DNA of 15,669 bases from Bacteroidales bacterium UBA4621 (lineage in GTDB: Bacteria > Bacteroidota > Bacteroidia > Bacteroidales > Paludibacteraceae): positions 1 to 15,669 of the forward strand of contig DGIN01000092.1 in assembly GCA_002387325.1 (NCBI GenBank), in the 5' to 3' direction. Positions 1 through 7,190 of this stretch are shown piece after piece. A program made the position numbers and the translations under genes. The number at the start of each line of letters is the position of its first letter. Position 1 is the stretch's first letter. The notes under the pieces were generated by a model. That model did not search any database, was not told the DNA's origin, and saw only the letters and a list, made by a program, of their open reading frames with translations.

Positions 1-64
1 CCACAAAGATACTATATATCAGCGATATACAAAGAAATCAGCCTGCAAATTGATCCATAGACCT

Positions 65-93
65 AAAAAAGCAGGCTGTTCGCCTGCTTTTTT
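65..93 (-). terminator. Rho-independent terminator after nrdG
   Basis: A perfect 12-bp inverted repeat (AAAAAAGCAGGC / GCCTGCTTTTTT) encloses a 5-nt loop. It begins 6 nt after the nrdG stop codon. Read on the minus strand, the GC stem ends in a run of six T, so it should end the nrdD-nrdG transcript. Because the A-run and T-run are symmetrical it can also work on the plus strand, for whatever lies left of the window. Bases 1-64 to its left hold nothing I can identify. Confidence 0.9.
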
Positions 94-98
94 ATTAA

Positions 99-554
99 TC
101 ACTTGCGCTGAAAGCGATAGGTTTCATCAATCATTTTCCCATTATCTATACGGAAGAAACGCTGATTGGTAGTATCTGACTTCAGTCCGCCCAATGCAGC
201 GACATACGGACCGACCTTAATAAAATCAAAAGCCGATACAGGGAACTCCTCGGGCAGATCCACCGCACCGGTGTACCACGCCACTTTTTTCCCCATAGAG
301 CGGATATAATGTGCCATTTCCAACAATGTCTTTCTGTCGCCGTCCCCCCCCATCAATCCCACACACGTAACATACGGGTAGCGTACCAACAAGGCATCCA
401 AAGATGCCGGCGTTAACAGTGTGCCAATATCTTCACGCAGTTGCGGGCTATGGCAGCCCTCACAGCGATGGGGGCAATTCGACAAATTGAGTGCCAGCGT
501 GGTCTCATCCGGCACCTCCTGAAAAACAATATCGTAGTCTGCAAACTTCAGCAT
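99..554 (-). CDS. nrdG: Anaerobic ribonucleotide reductase activating protein (radical SAM)
   Basis: This 151-residue protein is of usual NrdG length. It should be the radical-SAM activase that makes the glycyl radical on NrdD using a [4Fe-4S] cluster and S-adenosylmethionine, in the cytoplasm under anaerobic conditions. The cluster motif C-x3-C-x2-C is visible at Cys27, Cys31 and Cys34 (NCPHRCEGCHSPQL), followed by a glycine-rich segment GGDGD near residue 69, which fits the SAM-binding GGE-like motif. The ATG at 554 is preceded on the minus strand by a strong GGAGG (559-563) at 4 nt spacing, stronger than at most genes here. It lies 132 bp downstream of nrdD in the same direction, so the two are very probably cotranscribed, and it ends at the terminator at 65-93. 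Confidence 0.95.
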   Translation of the reverse strand: MLKFADYDIVFQEVPDETTLALNLSNCPHRCEGCHSPQLREDIGTLLTPASLDALLVRYPYVTCVGLMGGDGDRKTLLEMAHYIRSMGKKVAWYTGAVDLPEEFPVSAFDFIKVGPYVAALGGLKSDTTNQRFFRIDNGKMIDETYRFQRK

Positions 555-686
555 AAATCCTCCATTAAGCAGTAATAAGCCGTTAAGCAGTCGGTTATCT
601 TCTCAATAAGGAACATTACCATTATTTTCGGGCTTGAGGTCGGAATGGATTTTGCTATCGTCCTCCAATATCATCTTTATTACGCA

Positions 687-2780
687 TTATGCATTTTCCT
701 TAAGATTTGCATAGTAGCGGCGTGCTGCCTCCTGCTGGCGTGCCTCGGAGAAGTTGCTGATACGTTTGAGATAACCGATGATACGGGTCAAATAATCCAG
801 GTTCTCGCTGCCGCAAACGGGGCACTTATGCAGGTAACGCTTGTCGATATGTCCGCAGTCGTTGCAGACCGTGTTCGGGATATTGAACGTGAAATAGTTC
901 GTTCCCTCTTGCGCTGCCACGCGGAGCAAGTTGCGGTACTGTGCTTTCGACAAGTGTTCCTCAAGGTTGCAATGCAAAGCCGAACCGCCGGTAAGGTGTT
1001 CCACATACTTGCGTCCGTGAAGACGGAAACGGTCCAATACATTCAGGCTATGGTCCTCGACAATATAGAAATAACTGTTATAGCAGTCACGCGGCACCAT
1101 ATAGCCGTCTTCCTTGTCCCACTTGGCGTGTTTTACCCCCACGTTCTCTGCAGGAATCATCTCACAGTTGAACATCACCTCCTTGGTGCGGTATTGCTTG
1201 TTGAGACGCTCAATCGTACCCAACACGTCCTGCACAAACTTGGTATATTGCTCGTTGTCGTTAATGGGTATTCCGAGGAACTCTGCCGCCTCTACAAGCC
1301 CATTCACGCCAATGGTCAGATACTGACGGTTGATATTGATAAAGCCGGAGTCAAACAGCGGCAACAAGCCTTCTTCTTGCAAACGTTTGAGGTTTTCATT
1401 GTAGGCGAGTTGCACCTTGTGCATCAAATCCACCACCTCTTCAACATAGGTGAGGTACGACATACCTTGGCGCACGGCGTATTGCACAGTACGGTTGAGG
1501 TTGATAGTCAGCACACTCTTTGAACCCGTACTGACACCACCGGCACCAAGTGTGTAACTGAACCCATTGTCGGTTATCTCGTTGCGCAGACGGCAACACG
1601 AAGCGAGAGAGTCGGCATTGTCGCTAAGATAGGTAAAGAACGAATGTCCCTCGGCGTACATCTCCGCCGTAAAATCGGCATACTCTTTGTCTTTCACATC
1701 GCCGTTTTCGCTGAGCAGTGCCATTGTCTCCACAGGGAACGTCAGGACAGAGCGCAGACGCTCGGCGTTGAACCACTTCATAAAGCGTTTTTGCAGCCAG
1801 TTGAGCGAATTCCAATCGGGCTTCTCACCATCCGGAAAACGGAAATTGCCAAAGATACTCTCGAAATAGTAGCGGTCGTAATAACTGATATTCCAGAACA
1901 CCGACTGGAAATTACGCGCCCCGGTAGGCTGGTTGATAGAATAAACGACTTGCTCAAAACAGTCGGTTATCACCTTGTCGATAGTACGCCGGCGTTTGCT
2001 CAAATCCACTACCTGGTCGGCGTGCAGATAATAGTCGTTGCCATACTCCTTGCCGATAAAATAGTTCATATACATCAGGAACTCCGGTGTAGCGCATGCA
2101 CCGCTCAACATAGATGATACCATAAACACCATATTGATGAATCCGCCGCAGAACGACTTCAGGTTGGTCGGCGGAGTAGCATTACCGCCAATTGCCTTCG
2201 TTCCCTCAAGCAGCCACGGATACATCGTAATGCTGGCACAATAGTTTGCCAGACTGGTCTCGTCATTCTTATAGATAAAGTGTTGCTTGAGCAAAGTCAT
2301 ATACTTGTCTGCCAGTTCCTTACCGAACATTTTTTCAATACGGTCGGTCAGCATACGGCGGTTGAGACGGATATAGTTCGATTTAGGCAACTCGCCTATT
2401 AAAGTTGCTATATTCTTCTTCTCCACATTGGCGTTGGCATCGTATTTGCTGCCCGTAGCCGCATTGCTGGCGTTGCAATAGTTCATCAGGAAATCCAATT
2501 TATCCATCGTCTCACGGTCTTTTGTGTGACGATAACGATAAATCATATAGTTTTTTGCCACCTGGTAGTATCCCTCCGCCATCAGTGCCACTTCCACCTG
2601 GTTCTGAATTTCCTCTACGCTGATGCCGTCGTGGATACGAAGGCGCGAAACAATTGCAGCCATAGTCTCTTCGGTTGCAAAAGTACCCGAAGCAATAAAC
2701 GCTTTGTTGATAGCGTTTTTAATTTTGTCGATAGAGAAAACCTCCGTTTTTCCGTCGCGTTTGATGATACGTGTCTCCAT
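687..2780 (-). CDS. nrdD: Anaerobic (class III) ribonucleoside-triphosphate reductase
   Basis: This 697-residue protein is full length for NrdD. It reduces ribonucleoside triphosphates to deoxy forms for DNA synthesis without oxygen, using a glycyl radical. An N-terminal ATP-cone (about residues 3-90, starting RIIKRDGKTEVFSIDKI) is the expected allosteric domain. Candidate catalytic cysteines lie in the central barrel, including the CCRL motif at Cys395-396. The C-terminus has a zinc-ribbon CxxC-x10-CxxC at Cys639, 642, 653 and 656, then RIIGYL, in which Gly669 is the likely radical glycine. The ATG at 2780 has only an AT-rich stretch upstream and no Shine-Dalgarno site, as is common in this phylum. 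nrdG lies downstream. A candidate promoter at 3250-3281 implies an unusually long leader. The last codons and stop lie in a short AT-rich repeat also found at the end of the DUF2851 gene. Confidence 0.97.
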   Translation of the reverse strand: METRIIKRDGKTEVFSIDKIKNAINKAFIASGTFATEETMAAIVSRLRIHDGISVEEIQNQVEVALMAEGYYQVAKNYMIYRYRHTKDRETMDKLDFLMNYCNASNAATGSKYDANANVEKKNIATLIGELPKSNYIRLNRRMLTDRIEKMFGKELADKYMTLLKQHFIYKNDETSLANYCASITMYPWLLEGTKAIGGNATPPTNLKSFCGGFINMVFMVSSMLSGACATPEFLMYMNYFIGKEYGNDYYLHADQVVDLSKRRRTIDKVITDCFEQVVYSINQPTGARNFQSVFWNISYYDRYYFESIFGNFRFPDGEKPDWNSLNWLQKRFMKWFNAERLRSVLTFPVETMALLSENGDVKDKEYADFTAEMYAEGHSFFTYLSDNADSLASCCRLRNEITDNGFSYTLGAGGVSTGSKSVLTINLNRTVQYAVRQGMSYLTYVEEVVDLMHKVQLAYNENLKRLQEEGLLPLFDSGFININRQYLTIGVNGLVEAAEFLGIPINDNEQYTKFVQDVLGTIERLNKQYRTKEVMFNCEMIPAENVGVKHAKWDKEDGYMVPRDCYNSYFYIVEDHSLNVLDRFRLHGRKYVEHLTGGSALHCNLEEHLSKAQYRNLLRVAAQEGTNYFTFNIPNTVCNDCGHIDKRYLHKCPVCGSENLDYLTRIIGYLKRISNFSEARQQEAARRYYANLKENA

Positions 2781-2896
2781 ATTATGTATTTGATAATTGC
2801 TTTTTATTCAAAAATTTTGTCTGAAATCATTCCCAGCCGTTACATACAGCAACATTCCTCCGTAGATAAATGTTTTGTTTTTCCGCATCGTCAAGG

Positions 2897-2984
2897 TATA
2901 ACTATCCTATAACTATCCTATAACTATCCTATAACTATCCTATAACTATCCTATAACTATCCTATAACTATCCTATGCGTATCC
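2897..2984. repeat. 11-bp tandem repeat array in nrdD leader
   Basis: Seven exact, uninterrupted copies of TATAACTATCC (GGATAGTTATA on the nrdD sense strand) occupy 2897-2973. An eighth copy with three mismatches follows at 2974-2984. The unit is close to one helical turn, so any bound protein would be presented on one face of the DNA. The array begins 117 bp upstream of the nrdD start. The identity among copies points to recent expansion or homogenisation. It is neither a CRISPR array (no spacers) nor coding in any obvious way. Confidence 0.97.
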
Positions 2985-3157
2985 TCCTTACTTTTTCACA
3001 GCCTGCTGCAGTATAAAATGTTCAATTTTTCAATACCGTTCCATATGCAGCCTATGTGTGCAGAGATACTGCAAAAACACAGTCTCCTCACCATTACCCT
3101 TTTCTCACATACAAGATGACACCACCCCACGGGAGTACTTATACGTTTCCCTTGCAC

Positions 3158-3188
3158 AATCAGATCTATCTATTGTATATATCTGATT
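3158..3188. promoter_or_regulatory. AT-rich inverted repeat, possible operator or leader hairpin
   Basis: Two 12-bp arms with one mismatch (AATCAGATCTAT and ATATATCTGATT) surround a 7-nt centre. There is no T-run on either strand after the stem, so it does not look like a terminator. It lies roughly 60-90 nt downstream of the putative nrdD promoter, so it could be an operator or a leader hairpin. It does not match the NrdR box I know. Confidence 0.45.
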
Positions 3189-3249
3189 AACTGTACGTTA
3201 TAATTTTGAGACGTAAACTTAGCGCATCTTTCTGCCTGAAAGCACTTTG

Positions 3250-3281
3250 CAAAGGTACGACAATTTTCGGAAATACACAAA
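3250..3281 (-). promoter_or_regulatory. Bacteroidetes-type promoter, probably for nrdD
   Basis: On the minus strand TTTG (3281-3278), 20 bp, then TACCTTTG (3257-3250) fit the -33 TTTG / -7 TAnnTTTG consensus of the Bacteroidetes primary sigma factor. It lies after the terminator of the upstream S41 peptidase unit and before nrdD, with transcription expected to start near 3243. This is the best promoter seen before nrdD. A second, closer promoter cannot be excluded. Confidence 0.65.
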
Positions 3282-3349
3282 TGTATTTTATGACAAAAAA
3301 GGCACCTTCTTGCAGGTTTCTGTGTAACTCTCTATAAATGGGAAAGATA

Positions 3350-3406
3350 CAAAAAACAAGAAAAATCACGCATTTTGCAAACAGATAAATTGTTGCAAAA
3401 TGCGTG
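3350..3406 (-). terminator. Rho-independent terminator after S41 peptidase gene
   Basis: A perfect 14-bp inverted repeat (CACGCATTTTGCAA at 3367-3380 and its complement at 3393-3406) has a 12-nt loop. It starts 32 nt past the peptidase stop codon. On the minus strand it is followed by a T-rich tract (ATTTTTCTTGTTTTTTG). The plus strand lacks an equivalent T-run, so it acts in the direction of the S41 peptidase transcript. Confidence 0.88.
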
Positions 3407-3438
3407 TCAAAAAACAAGAATTTCCACTTGCAGAAAAG

Positions 3439-5061
3439 TTATTGCTTCTCCGCCAACAAATGTTTACACTCCCCCAATGCCCGTTTGAACTCATCATCAA
3501 AACGGAGTTGATAGGCTGCTTGCCCGCGTTGATAGTAGTAGCGAAGTACAATCTCACTGCCAAGCAGGCTTTTTACCTCATCCAGATTCCGGTAAATAGC
3601 CGCCCGGAAAGAAGGTTGCAGTTGCGGCTGCAAGGCTTCCAATGCAGCCAATGTTGCAGAGTCTATATCTTCGTGCCTTGCCATTTCCAATACATCACGG
3701 AAGTATTTGCCGGTTTCGGTCTCATACGTAAACTCCTGCTCGTCAAGGAATTGGCAAAAATCCTCAATATTCTGATCCGTCAGTGTAAATACTTCCGGTG
3801 GAGCAATCGTATCGTGTATGCGATGATAGCGTGTAGCATAATCAAAGAACATATTTTTCACATACAAAGAGTAGCACACATCTACTTTTGCCGAATCCGA
3901 CAACACAATGTCCGGCAATATACCGCCCGCCGTATCACGGTGCAGTTCCTTTCCCCGCTGACGTTCCGCATAGTCAATAGCTTGAATGCAACGCCCTGAA
4001 GGCAGATAGTATTTGGAAGTGGTTACTTTCAAATGCCCGTCATATGCGATGGGGCGTACATTCTGTACCAGCCCCTTGCCGAAAGTACGCTGCCCGATGA
4101 GAGTGGCACGATGCAAGTCCTGCAAACTGCCACTCAGGATTTCGCTCGCCGAAGCCGAGTTTTTATCCACCAAAATGATTAACGGCAAATCGGGGAACCG
4201 CACCGAAGACGTGGTATAATAGGTGCGGCATGAGTTCTTCGTCTTTCCCTTTGTGGAAACAATCTCTGTATCTTTGTCCACAAACAGATTAACGATACTT
4301 ATCGCCTCGTCCACAATACCGCCTCCGTTCCCACGCAAATCAATGACAAGTGCACGGGCGTTTTGATTGTAGTAGAGGTCGTCCAACGCCATTGCAAACT
4401 CACGCGCGGAATGGGTTGTAAACTCCGAAAAAGCGATGTATCCCACGGTTTCCGGAAGGGTATCCGATTTGATTGTACAATAATAAGACACGGGGTCAAG
4501 GTGAATATCCTCGCGGGCAAAACTGACCTTAAACGGTTTCTCTGTTCCATCACGCTCTAACAGCAATGTTACCTCCGTTCCGGGAACACCGCGCAGGTTG
4601 TTGCTCACTTCCGAGACAGTCTGCCCTTCAGTGGAAATGCCATCCACGGAGAGAATCCTGTCGCCCGCCTGCACACCATTACGCTGTGCCGGTTTGCCCT
4701 CGTAAGGGTTGGCGATAATGATTTGCCGCTCTTTCTCGCCGCGTTTGTTTTTTATCTCACGCTGCTGTATGATAGACCCGATACCACCGTATTTTCCTGT
4801 GGTCATCATACGCAAATCGTCATCTTTTTTCTTTGGATAATAAACGGTATAGGGATCTATGCGGCGAAGCATGGCATTAATGGCCGTTTCTGTAAGATCT
4901 TCGTAATTAAGCGTATCCACATAGTTCATATCCAACTGGCGCAACACATCGTTGTAGATAGTAAGCGACTGGTCAATACGGCTTGTTTTCTGACGCTGTG
5001 CCATCAGTGGCAATCCTACCGCCAACAGCAAGACAACAATATATTTCGGAAAACTGTGCAT
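3439..5061 (-). CDS. Exported S41-family C-terminal processing peptidase
   Basis: This 540-residue CtpA/Prc-like serine protease should cleave proteins from their C-termini in the cell envelope. An N-terminal signal peptide is visible (residues 1-21, hydrophobic VVLLLAVGLPLMA) with no lipobox cysteine. A PDZ domain spans about 85-180. The S41 core includes DLRGNGGG at 241-248, NSASASEI with likely nucleophile Ser304, and TFGKG with likely general base Lys329. The Ser-Lys spacing of 25 equals that of E. coli Prc (Ser430, Lys455). About 150 residues follow the catalytic core, with no domain that I recognise. The ATG lies one base after the coaD stop codon (TAATATG), so translation is probably coupled. 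It is the last gene of the unit and ends at the terminator at 3350-3406. Its substrate cannot be read from the sequence. Confidence 0.94.
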   Translation of the reverse strand: MHSFPKYIVVLLLAVGLPLMAQRQKTSRIDQSLTIYNDVLRQLDMNYVDTLNYEDLTETAINAMLRRIDPYTVYYPKKKDDDLRMMTTGKYGGIGSIIQQREIKNKRGEKERQIIIANPYEGKPAQRNGVQAGDRILSVDGISTEGQTVSEVSNNLRGVPGTEVTLLLERDGTEKPFKVSFAREDIHLDPVSYYCTIKSDTLPETVGYIAFSEFTTHSAREFAMALDDLYYNQNARALVIDLRGNGGGIVDEAISIVNLFVDKDTEIVSTKGKTKNSCRTYYTTSSVRFPDLPLIILVDKNSASASEILSGSLQDLHRATLIGQRTFGKGLVQNVRPIAYDGHLKVTTSKYYLPSGRCIQAIDYAERQRGKELHRDTAGGILPDIVLSDSAKVDVCYSLYVKNMFFDYATRYHRIHDTIAPPEVFTLTDQNIEDFCQFLDEQEFTYETETGKYFRDVLEMARHEDIDSATLAALEALQPQLQPSFRAAIYRNLDEVKSLLGSEIVLRYYYQRGQAAYQLRFDDEFKRALGECKHLLAEKQ

Positions 5062-5062
5062 A

Positions 5063-5512
5063 TTATTTCAATTTATTGGGTACAAAGGCAGATACATCTT
5101 TATTATAGGAGTATAAGTCGCGCACGAGAGTGGACGATATATGGGCGTATTCGGGTCTGGTATAGAGTATAATGGTCTCTATGTCACCGAGTTGTTTATT
5201 GGCTTCTGCCATATTGCGCTCGTATTCAAAATCGGATACACAACGTATCCCGCGCAGGATAAACTGCGCTTCCTGCTGCTTGGCAAAGTCCACAGTCAGG
5301 CAGTCGTAAATCATAACACGCACACGCGGTTCGTCCTTGAATATCTTCTGTATCGCTTCCTCGCGCTCGCGGATAGGAAACGTCTCTTTCTTGGTGCTAT
5401 TGCGCCCTATACCGATGATTATCTCGTCAAACAGTTTGAGTCCACGCATCACGATGTCGTAATGCCCTATGGTAAACGGATCAAAACTACCGGGGAAAAT
5501 GGCTTTTTTCAT
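5063..5512 (-). CDS. coaD: Pantetheine-phosphate adenylyltransferase
   Basis: At 149 residues it has the usual CoaD length. It transfers AMP from ATP to 4'-phosphopantetheine, giving dephospho-CoA, the penultimate step of coenzyme A synthesis in the cytoplasm. The nucleotidyltransferase signature is clear: GSFDPFTIGH at residues 8-17 (T-x-G-H at 14-17), RGIR followed by DFEYE at 87-98, and ISSTLVR at 125-131. The ATG at 5512 has an AAGGGA ribosome-binding site just upstream, and this site lies in the 12 bp after the acyltransferase stop codon. The S41 peptidase gene starts 1 bp downstream. It belongs to a tightly packed housekeeping operon. The acyl-CoA ligase encoded nearby also uses CoA, but in a separate transcription unit. 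Confidence 0.97.
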   Translation of the reverse strand: MKKAIFPGSFDPFTIGHYDIVMRGLKLFDEIIIGIGRNSTKKETFPIREREEAIQKIFKDEPRVRVMIYDCLTVDFAKQQEAQFILRGIRCVSDFEYERNMAEANKQLGDIETIILYTRPEYAHISSTLVRDLYSYNKDVSAFVPNKLK

Positions 5513-5524
5513 ACTTGTCCCTTT

Positions 5525-6526
5525 CTATTGTTCTTTATTCTCTTGCGCAGCGAGTGCATTCTTACGCGGGTTGTCGTACATCTCATAGAGTTTCCCGCGC
5601 AGGAAAGCCTCGTCTTTATTGGGGATGTTCACCAACTTGATGCGGCTTTCTATATATTTGTCAAAATCCGTGCCACGTTCAAACAACTCGTATCCGAGAT
5701 GGATATGTCTGTCTATCAAATCGCACACAAACAGTATCTGTTCATTGCGATTTTGATTGCGCAGTTCCGGGTGTTTCTGCAGAGCCTGTTCCAACTCGTG
5801 ATTGATGGACGGGGTCAAGCGATATACCACCCGTCCTTTTTGCCCTTTTATGCCCGTTACCATTGAGCGGATATCGTCGGCTTTGGTTTTGTGCCAGTGC
5901 GGAATATCGCGTTTCTGCTGCATCTCCTGTGCCTTAAGATAGTCGCACGGATCAAACTCATACGATATAGATACAGGACATATATTAAGGTGTATAATCG
6001 CCTCAAAAAAATCGGGTGCCTCTATTGTCAGCATCTTCAACACTCCCGGTTGCGTACGGTCGTTGCCATCTTTTGCCCGCCCTTCACGCTGGGCTAACCA
6101 AATGGATTTGTGATGATTACGCAAATAATTGATGTATTGCGACAACAGTTTGGCATTTTCCAGTTGCTGGTGTACCGCCCCGTTGCGGATAACCACAAAA
6201 CAACGCTGCGAACGCACCAACGGTTCTATCCACCATTTGCCGAACAGGTTGTTGCCTATACCTATGTACGGACGAATAAAATACCGCTTGCGCAGCAACA
6301 TCGACAGCCACGCCGAATCCATACAGATGTCCCGATGGTTGGTCATAAAAAACGCCCCTTGTCTGATATCCCGTTCTATTTGCTTACGGTCGCCCAAATA
6401 ACTCAATTTCACCGACCTGGTTGTCTTCCATTGGCATATCCGAAGTACGGGGAATATGGTAAACCAATCGCTGATGGCAAGCCACCAGCCGTTTCTGTAA
6501 GCACGTATTTTTTTATAAGGGTCCAC
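5525..6526 (-). CDS. Lysophospholipid acyltransferase-like (PlsC/LPLAT superfamily) protein
   Basis: This 333-residue protein probably transfers an acyl chain to a glycerol-based or related lipid at the inner face of the membrane. The substrate is not determined. Family motifs appear in order: NHRDICMDS at residues 63-71 (His64, Asp70), a REGRAKDG segment at 147-154 in the place of the family's EGTRS-like motif, and ICPVSISYE at 182-190. The His-to-Asp spacing is H-X5-D, not the textbook H-X4-D. An NHRDIxxD form occurs, as I recall, in a distinct branch of the superfamily, so this need not mean inactivity. Translation must begin at a GTG (6524-6526): an in-frame stop lies 18 bp upstream and the next ATG falls inside the catalytic region. 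It has no Shine-Dalgarno site. coaD follows after 12 bp, and the IMPACT-family gene is 90 bp upstream. Confidence 0.82.
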   Translation of the reverse strand: MDPYKKIRAYRNGWWLAISDWFTIFPVLRICQWKTTRSVKLSYLGDRKQIERDIRQGAFFMTNHRDICMDSAWLSMLLRKRYFIRPYIGIGNNLFGKWWIEPLVRSQRCFVVIRNGAVHQQLENAKLLSQYINYLRNHHKSIWLAQREGRAKDGNDRTQPGVLKMLTIEAPDFFEAIIHLNICPVSISYEFDPCDYLKAQEMQQKRDIPHWHKTKADDIRSMVTGIKGQKGRVVYRLTPSINHELEQALQKHPELRNQNRNEQILFVCDLIDRHIHLGYELFERGTDFDKYIESRIKLVNIPNKDEAFLRGKLYEMYDNPRKNALAAQENKEQ

Positions 6527-6616
6527 TATGTTAATGATGAATTAAGAATTATGAATGTTATCAATGTATTCCATTGTATCTTTTGTTGTGTCAGTCAGGT
6601 GGATGACGGATGGATG

Positions 6617-7036
6617 TCAGGTGGGTAAGTATTTTTCCAGTGCATCTTTGCTTGCTTCGCGGTAAGCGACCATTAACCCGCCCGTACCGAGCAACGTTCC
6701 GCCAAAATAACGCACTACCACCACAAGGATATTATCCAGCCCGCGTGCGTCTATCGAGCGCAATATCGGTATTCCCGCTGTTCCGTGCGGTTCGCCGTCA
6801 TCTTTGGTACGCCACAGGTTTTCGCCCAAACGATAGGCGTAACACACATGCCGCGCATCGTGGTATTTCTTCTTGTACCACGCCACACGCAACTTGGCTT
6901 GATCTTCGTTTGCAACAGGTTCGGCAAAGGCAAGAAAACGGCTGCCCCTGTCTTTGTAAATCCCCTCATACACCACTTGCGGTACCGGTGCCGTCTCTTT
7001 CTTTTTTGCTTTGTCCGCTGCCTGTGCTTTTCCCAT
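6617..7036 (-). CDS. IMPACT/YigZ (UPF0029) family protein
   Basis: This 139-residue protein has the conserved UPF0029 core: TKDDGEPHGTAGIPIL (about residues 77-92) and VVVRYFGGTLLGTGG (about 106-120). It is shorter than E. coli YigZ (about 204 residues) because the second, C-terminal domain is absent. The biochemical role is poorly known; eukaryotic IMPACT acts in translation control through GCN1. The start was set at 7036 rather than at the in-frame ATG at 7084. A Bacteroidetes -7 element (TATCTTTG, 7061-7054) lies between the two, so the upstream ATG would not be transcribed, and AGGA precedes the ATG at 7036. The N-terminus (residues 3-14) is lysine- and alanine-rich. It is the first gene of the unit that continues to the acyltransferase, coaD and the S41 peptidase. 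Confidence 0.9.
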   Translation of the reverse strand: MGKAQAADKAKKKETAPVPQVVYEGIYKDRGSRFLAFAEPVANEDQAKLRVAWYKKKYHDARHVCYAYRLGENLWRTKDDGEPHGTAGIPILRSIDARGLDNILVVVVRYFGGTLLGTGGLMVAYREASKDALEKYLPT

Positions 7037-7053
7037 AATTCCTGAATTTCTTG

Positions 7054-7085
7054 CAAAGATACAACATTTTTCCGGGATACACAAT
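7054..7085 (-). promoter_or_regulatory. Bacteroidetes-type promoter of the IMPACT-family unit
   Basis: On the minus strand the -7 element TATCTTTG (7061-7054) is exact. A weaker -33-like TTGTG lies about 18 bp upstream (7084-7080). The expected start is near 7048, giving a 5' leader of only about 12 nt that contains AGGA. The position fixes the start codon of the downstream gene. Confidence 0.65.
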
Positions 7086-7108
7086 AATCATTCTATGAAC
7101 TTGCGCAA

Positions 7109-7145
7109 CAAAAGGCTGCCGGACTTTTCGCATCGCCAGACAGCC
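7109..7145 (-). terminator. Probable terminator of the acyl-CoA ligase gene
   Basis: On the minus strand, starting 45 nt after the ligase stop codon, GGCTGTCTGG (7145-7136) can pair with CCGGCAGCC (7122-7114) with one bulge and one G-U pair, followed by TTTTG. A second small hairpin, GGGTA/TACCC, lies just before it. The T-run is short, so strength is uncertain. Confidence 0.55.
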
Positions 7146-7190
7146 CGATGGGTATTTTGCTACCCCGTCATATCAATGGCAAGCAGCCTG

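Larger units (their letters stand above)
2781..3249 (-). other. Long, repeat-bearing nrdD leader; no gene seen
   Basis: No convincing protein gene is present in the 658 bp between nrdD and the S41 peptidase gene. If the promoter at 3250-3281 is real, about 460 nt of this is untranslated nrdD leader. It contains an imperfect inverted repeat (3158-3188), a longer-range 8-bp inverted repeat (TGCAGTAT at 3007-3014 with ATACTGCA at 3066-3073), and the 11-bp tandem array at 2897-2984. I looked for conserved cobalamin-type motifs and found none. A 15-codon reading frame at 2808-2855 has an AGGAGG-like sequence only 1 nt before its ATG and is too weak to call. Confidence 0.55.

Noticed and set aside
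645..1523. A 292-codon plus-strand open frame antisense to nrdD
   Set aside because: It lies wholly opposite the well-supported nrdD 3' part, has no family motifs or ribosome-binding site, and reflects the codon bias of the real gene.
2808..2855. A 15-codon leader peptide before nrdD
   Set aside because: The GGAGG lies only 1 nt before the ATG, the peptide has no informative residue bias, and no attenuator hairpin with a T-run follows.
2897..2984. CRISPR array
   Set aside because: The repeats are 11 bp and directly adjacent, with no spacers and no cas genes nearby.
3367..3406. Mobile element end or attachment site from the perfect 14-bp inverted repeat
   Set aside because: Its position 32 nt after a stop codon and the T-rich tract on one side make a terminator the simpler explanation.
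7037..7084. Upstream ATG (7084) as start of the IMPACT-family gene
   Set aside because: A consensus -7 element lies between 7084 and 7036, and the extra 16 residues have no family resemblance.
7113..7190. Structured RNA or riboswitch between the ligase gene and the IMPACT-family gene (outer AGGCTGC/GCAGCCT with two inner hairpins)
   Set aside because: It lies upstream of the IMPACT promoter rather than in its leader, matches no riboswitch I know, and is explained more simply by a terminator for the ligase gene at 7109-7145.
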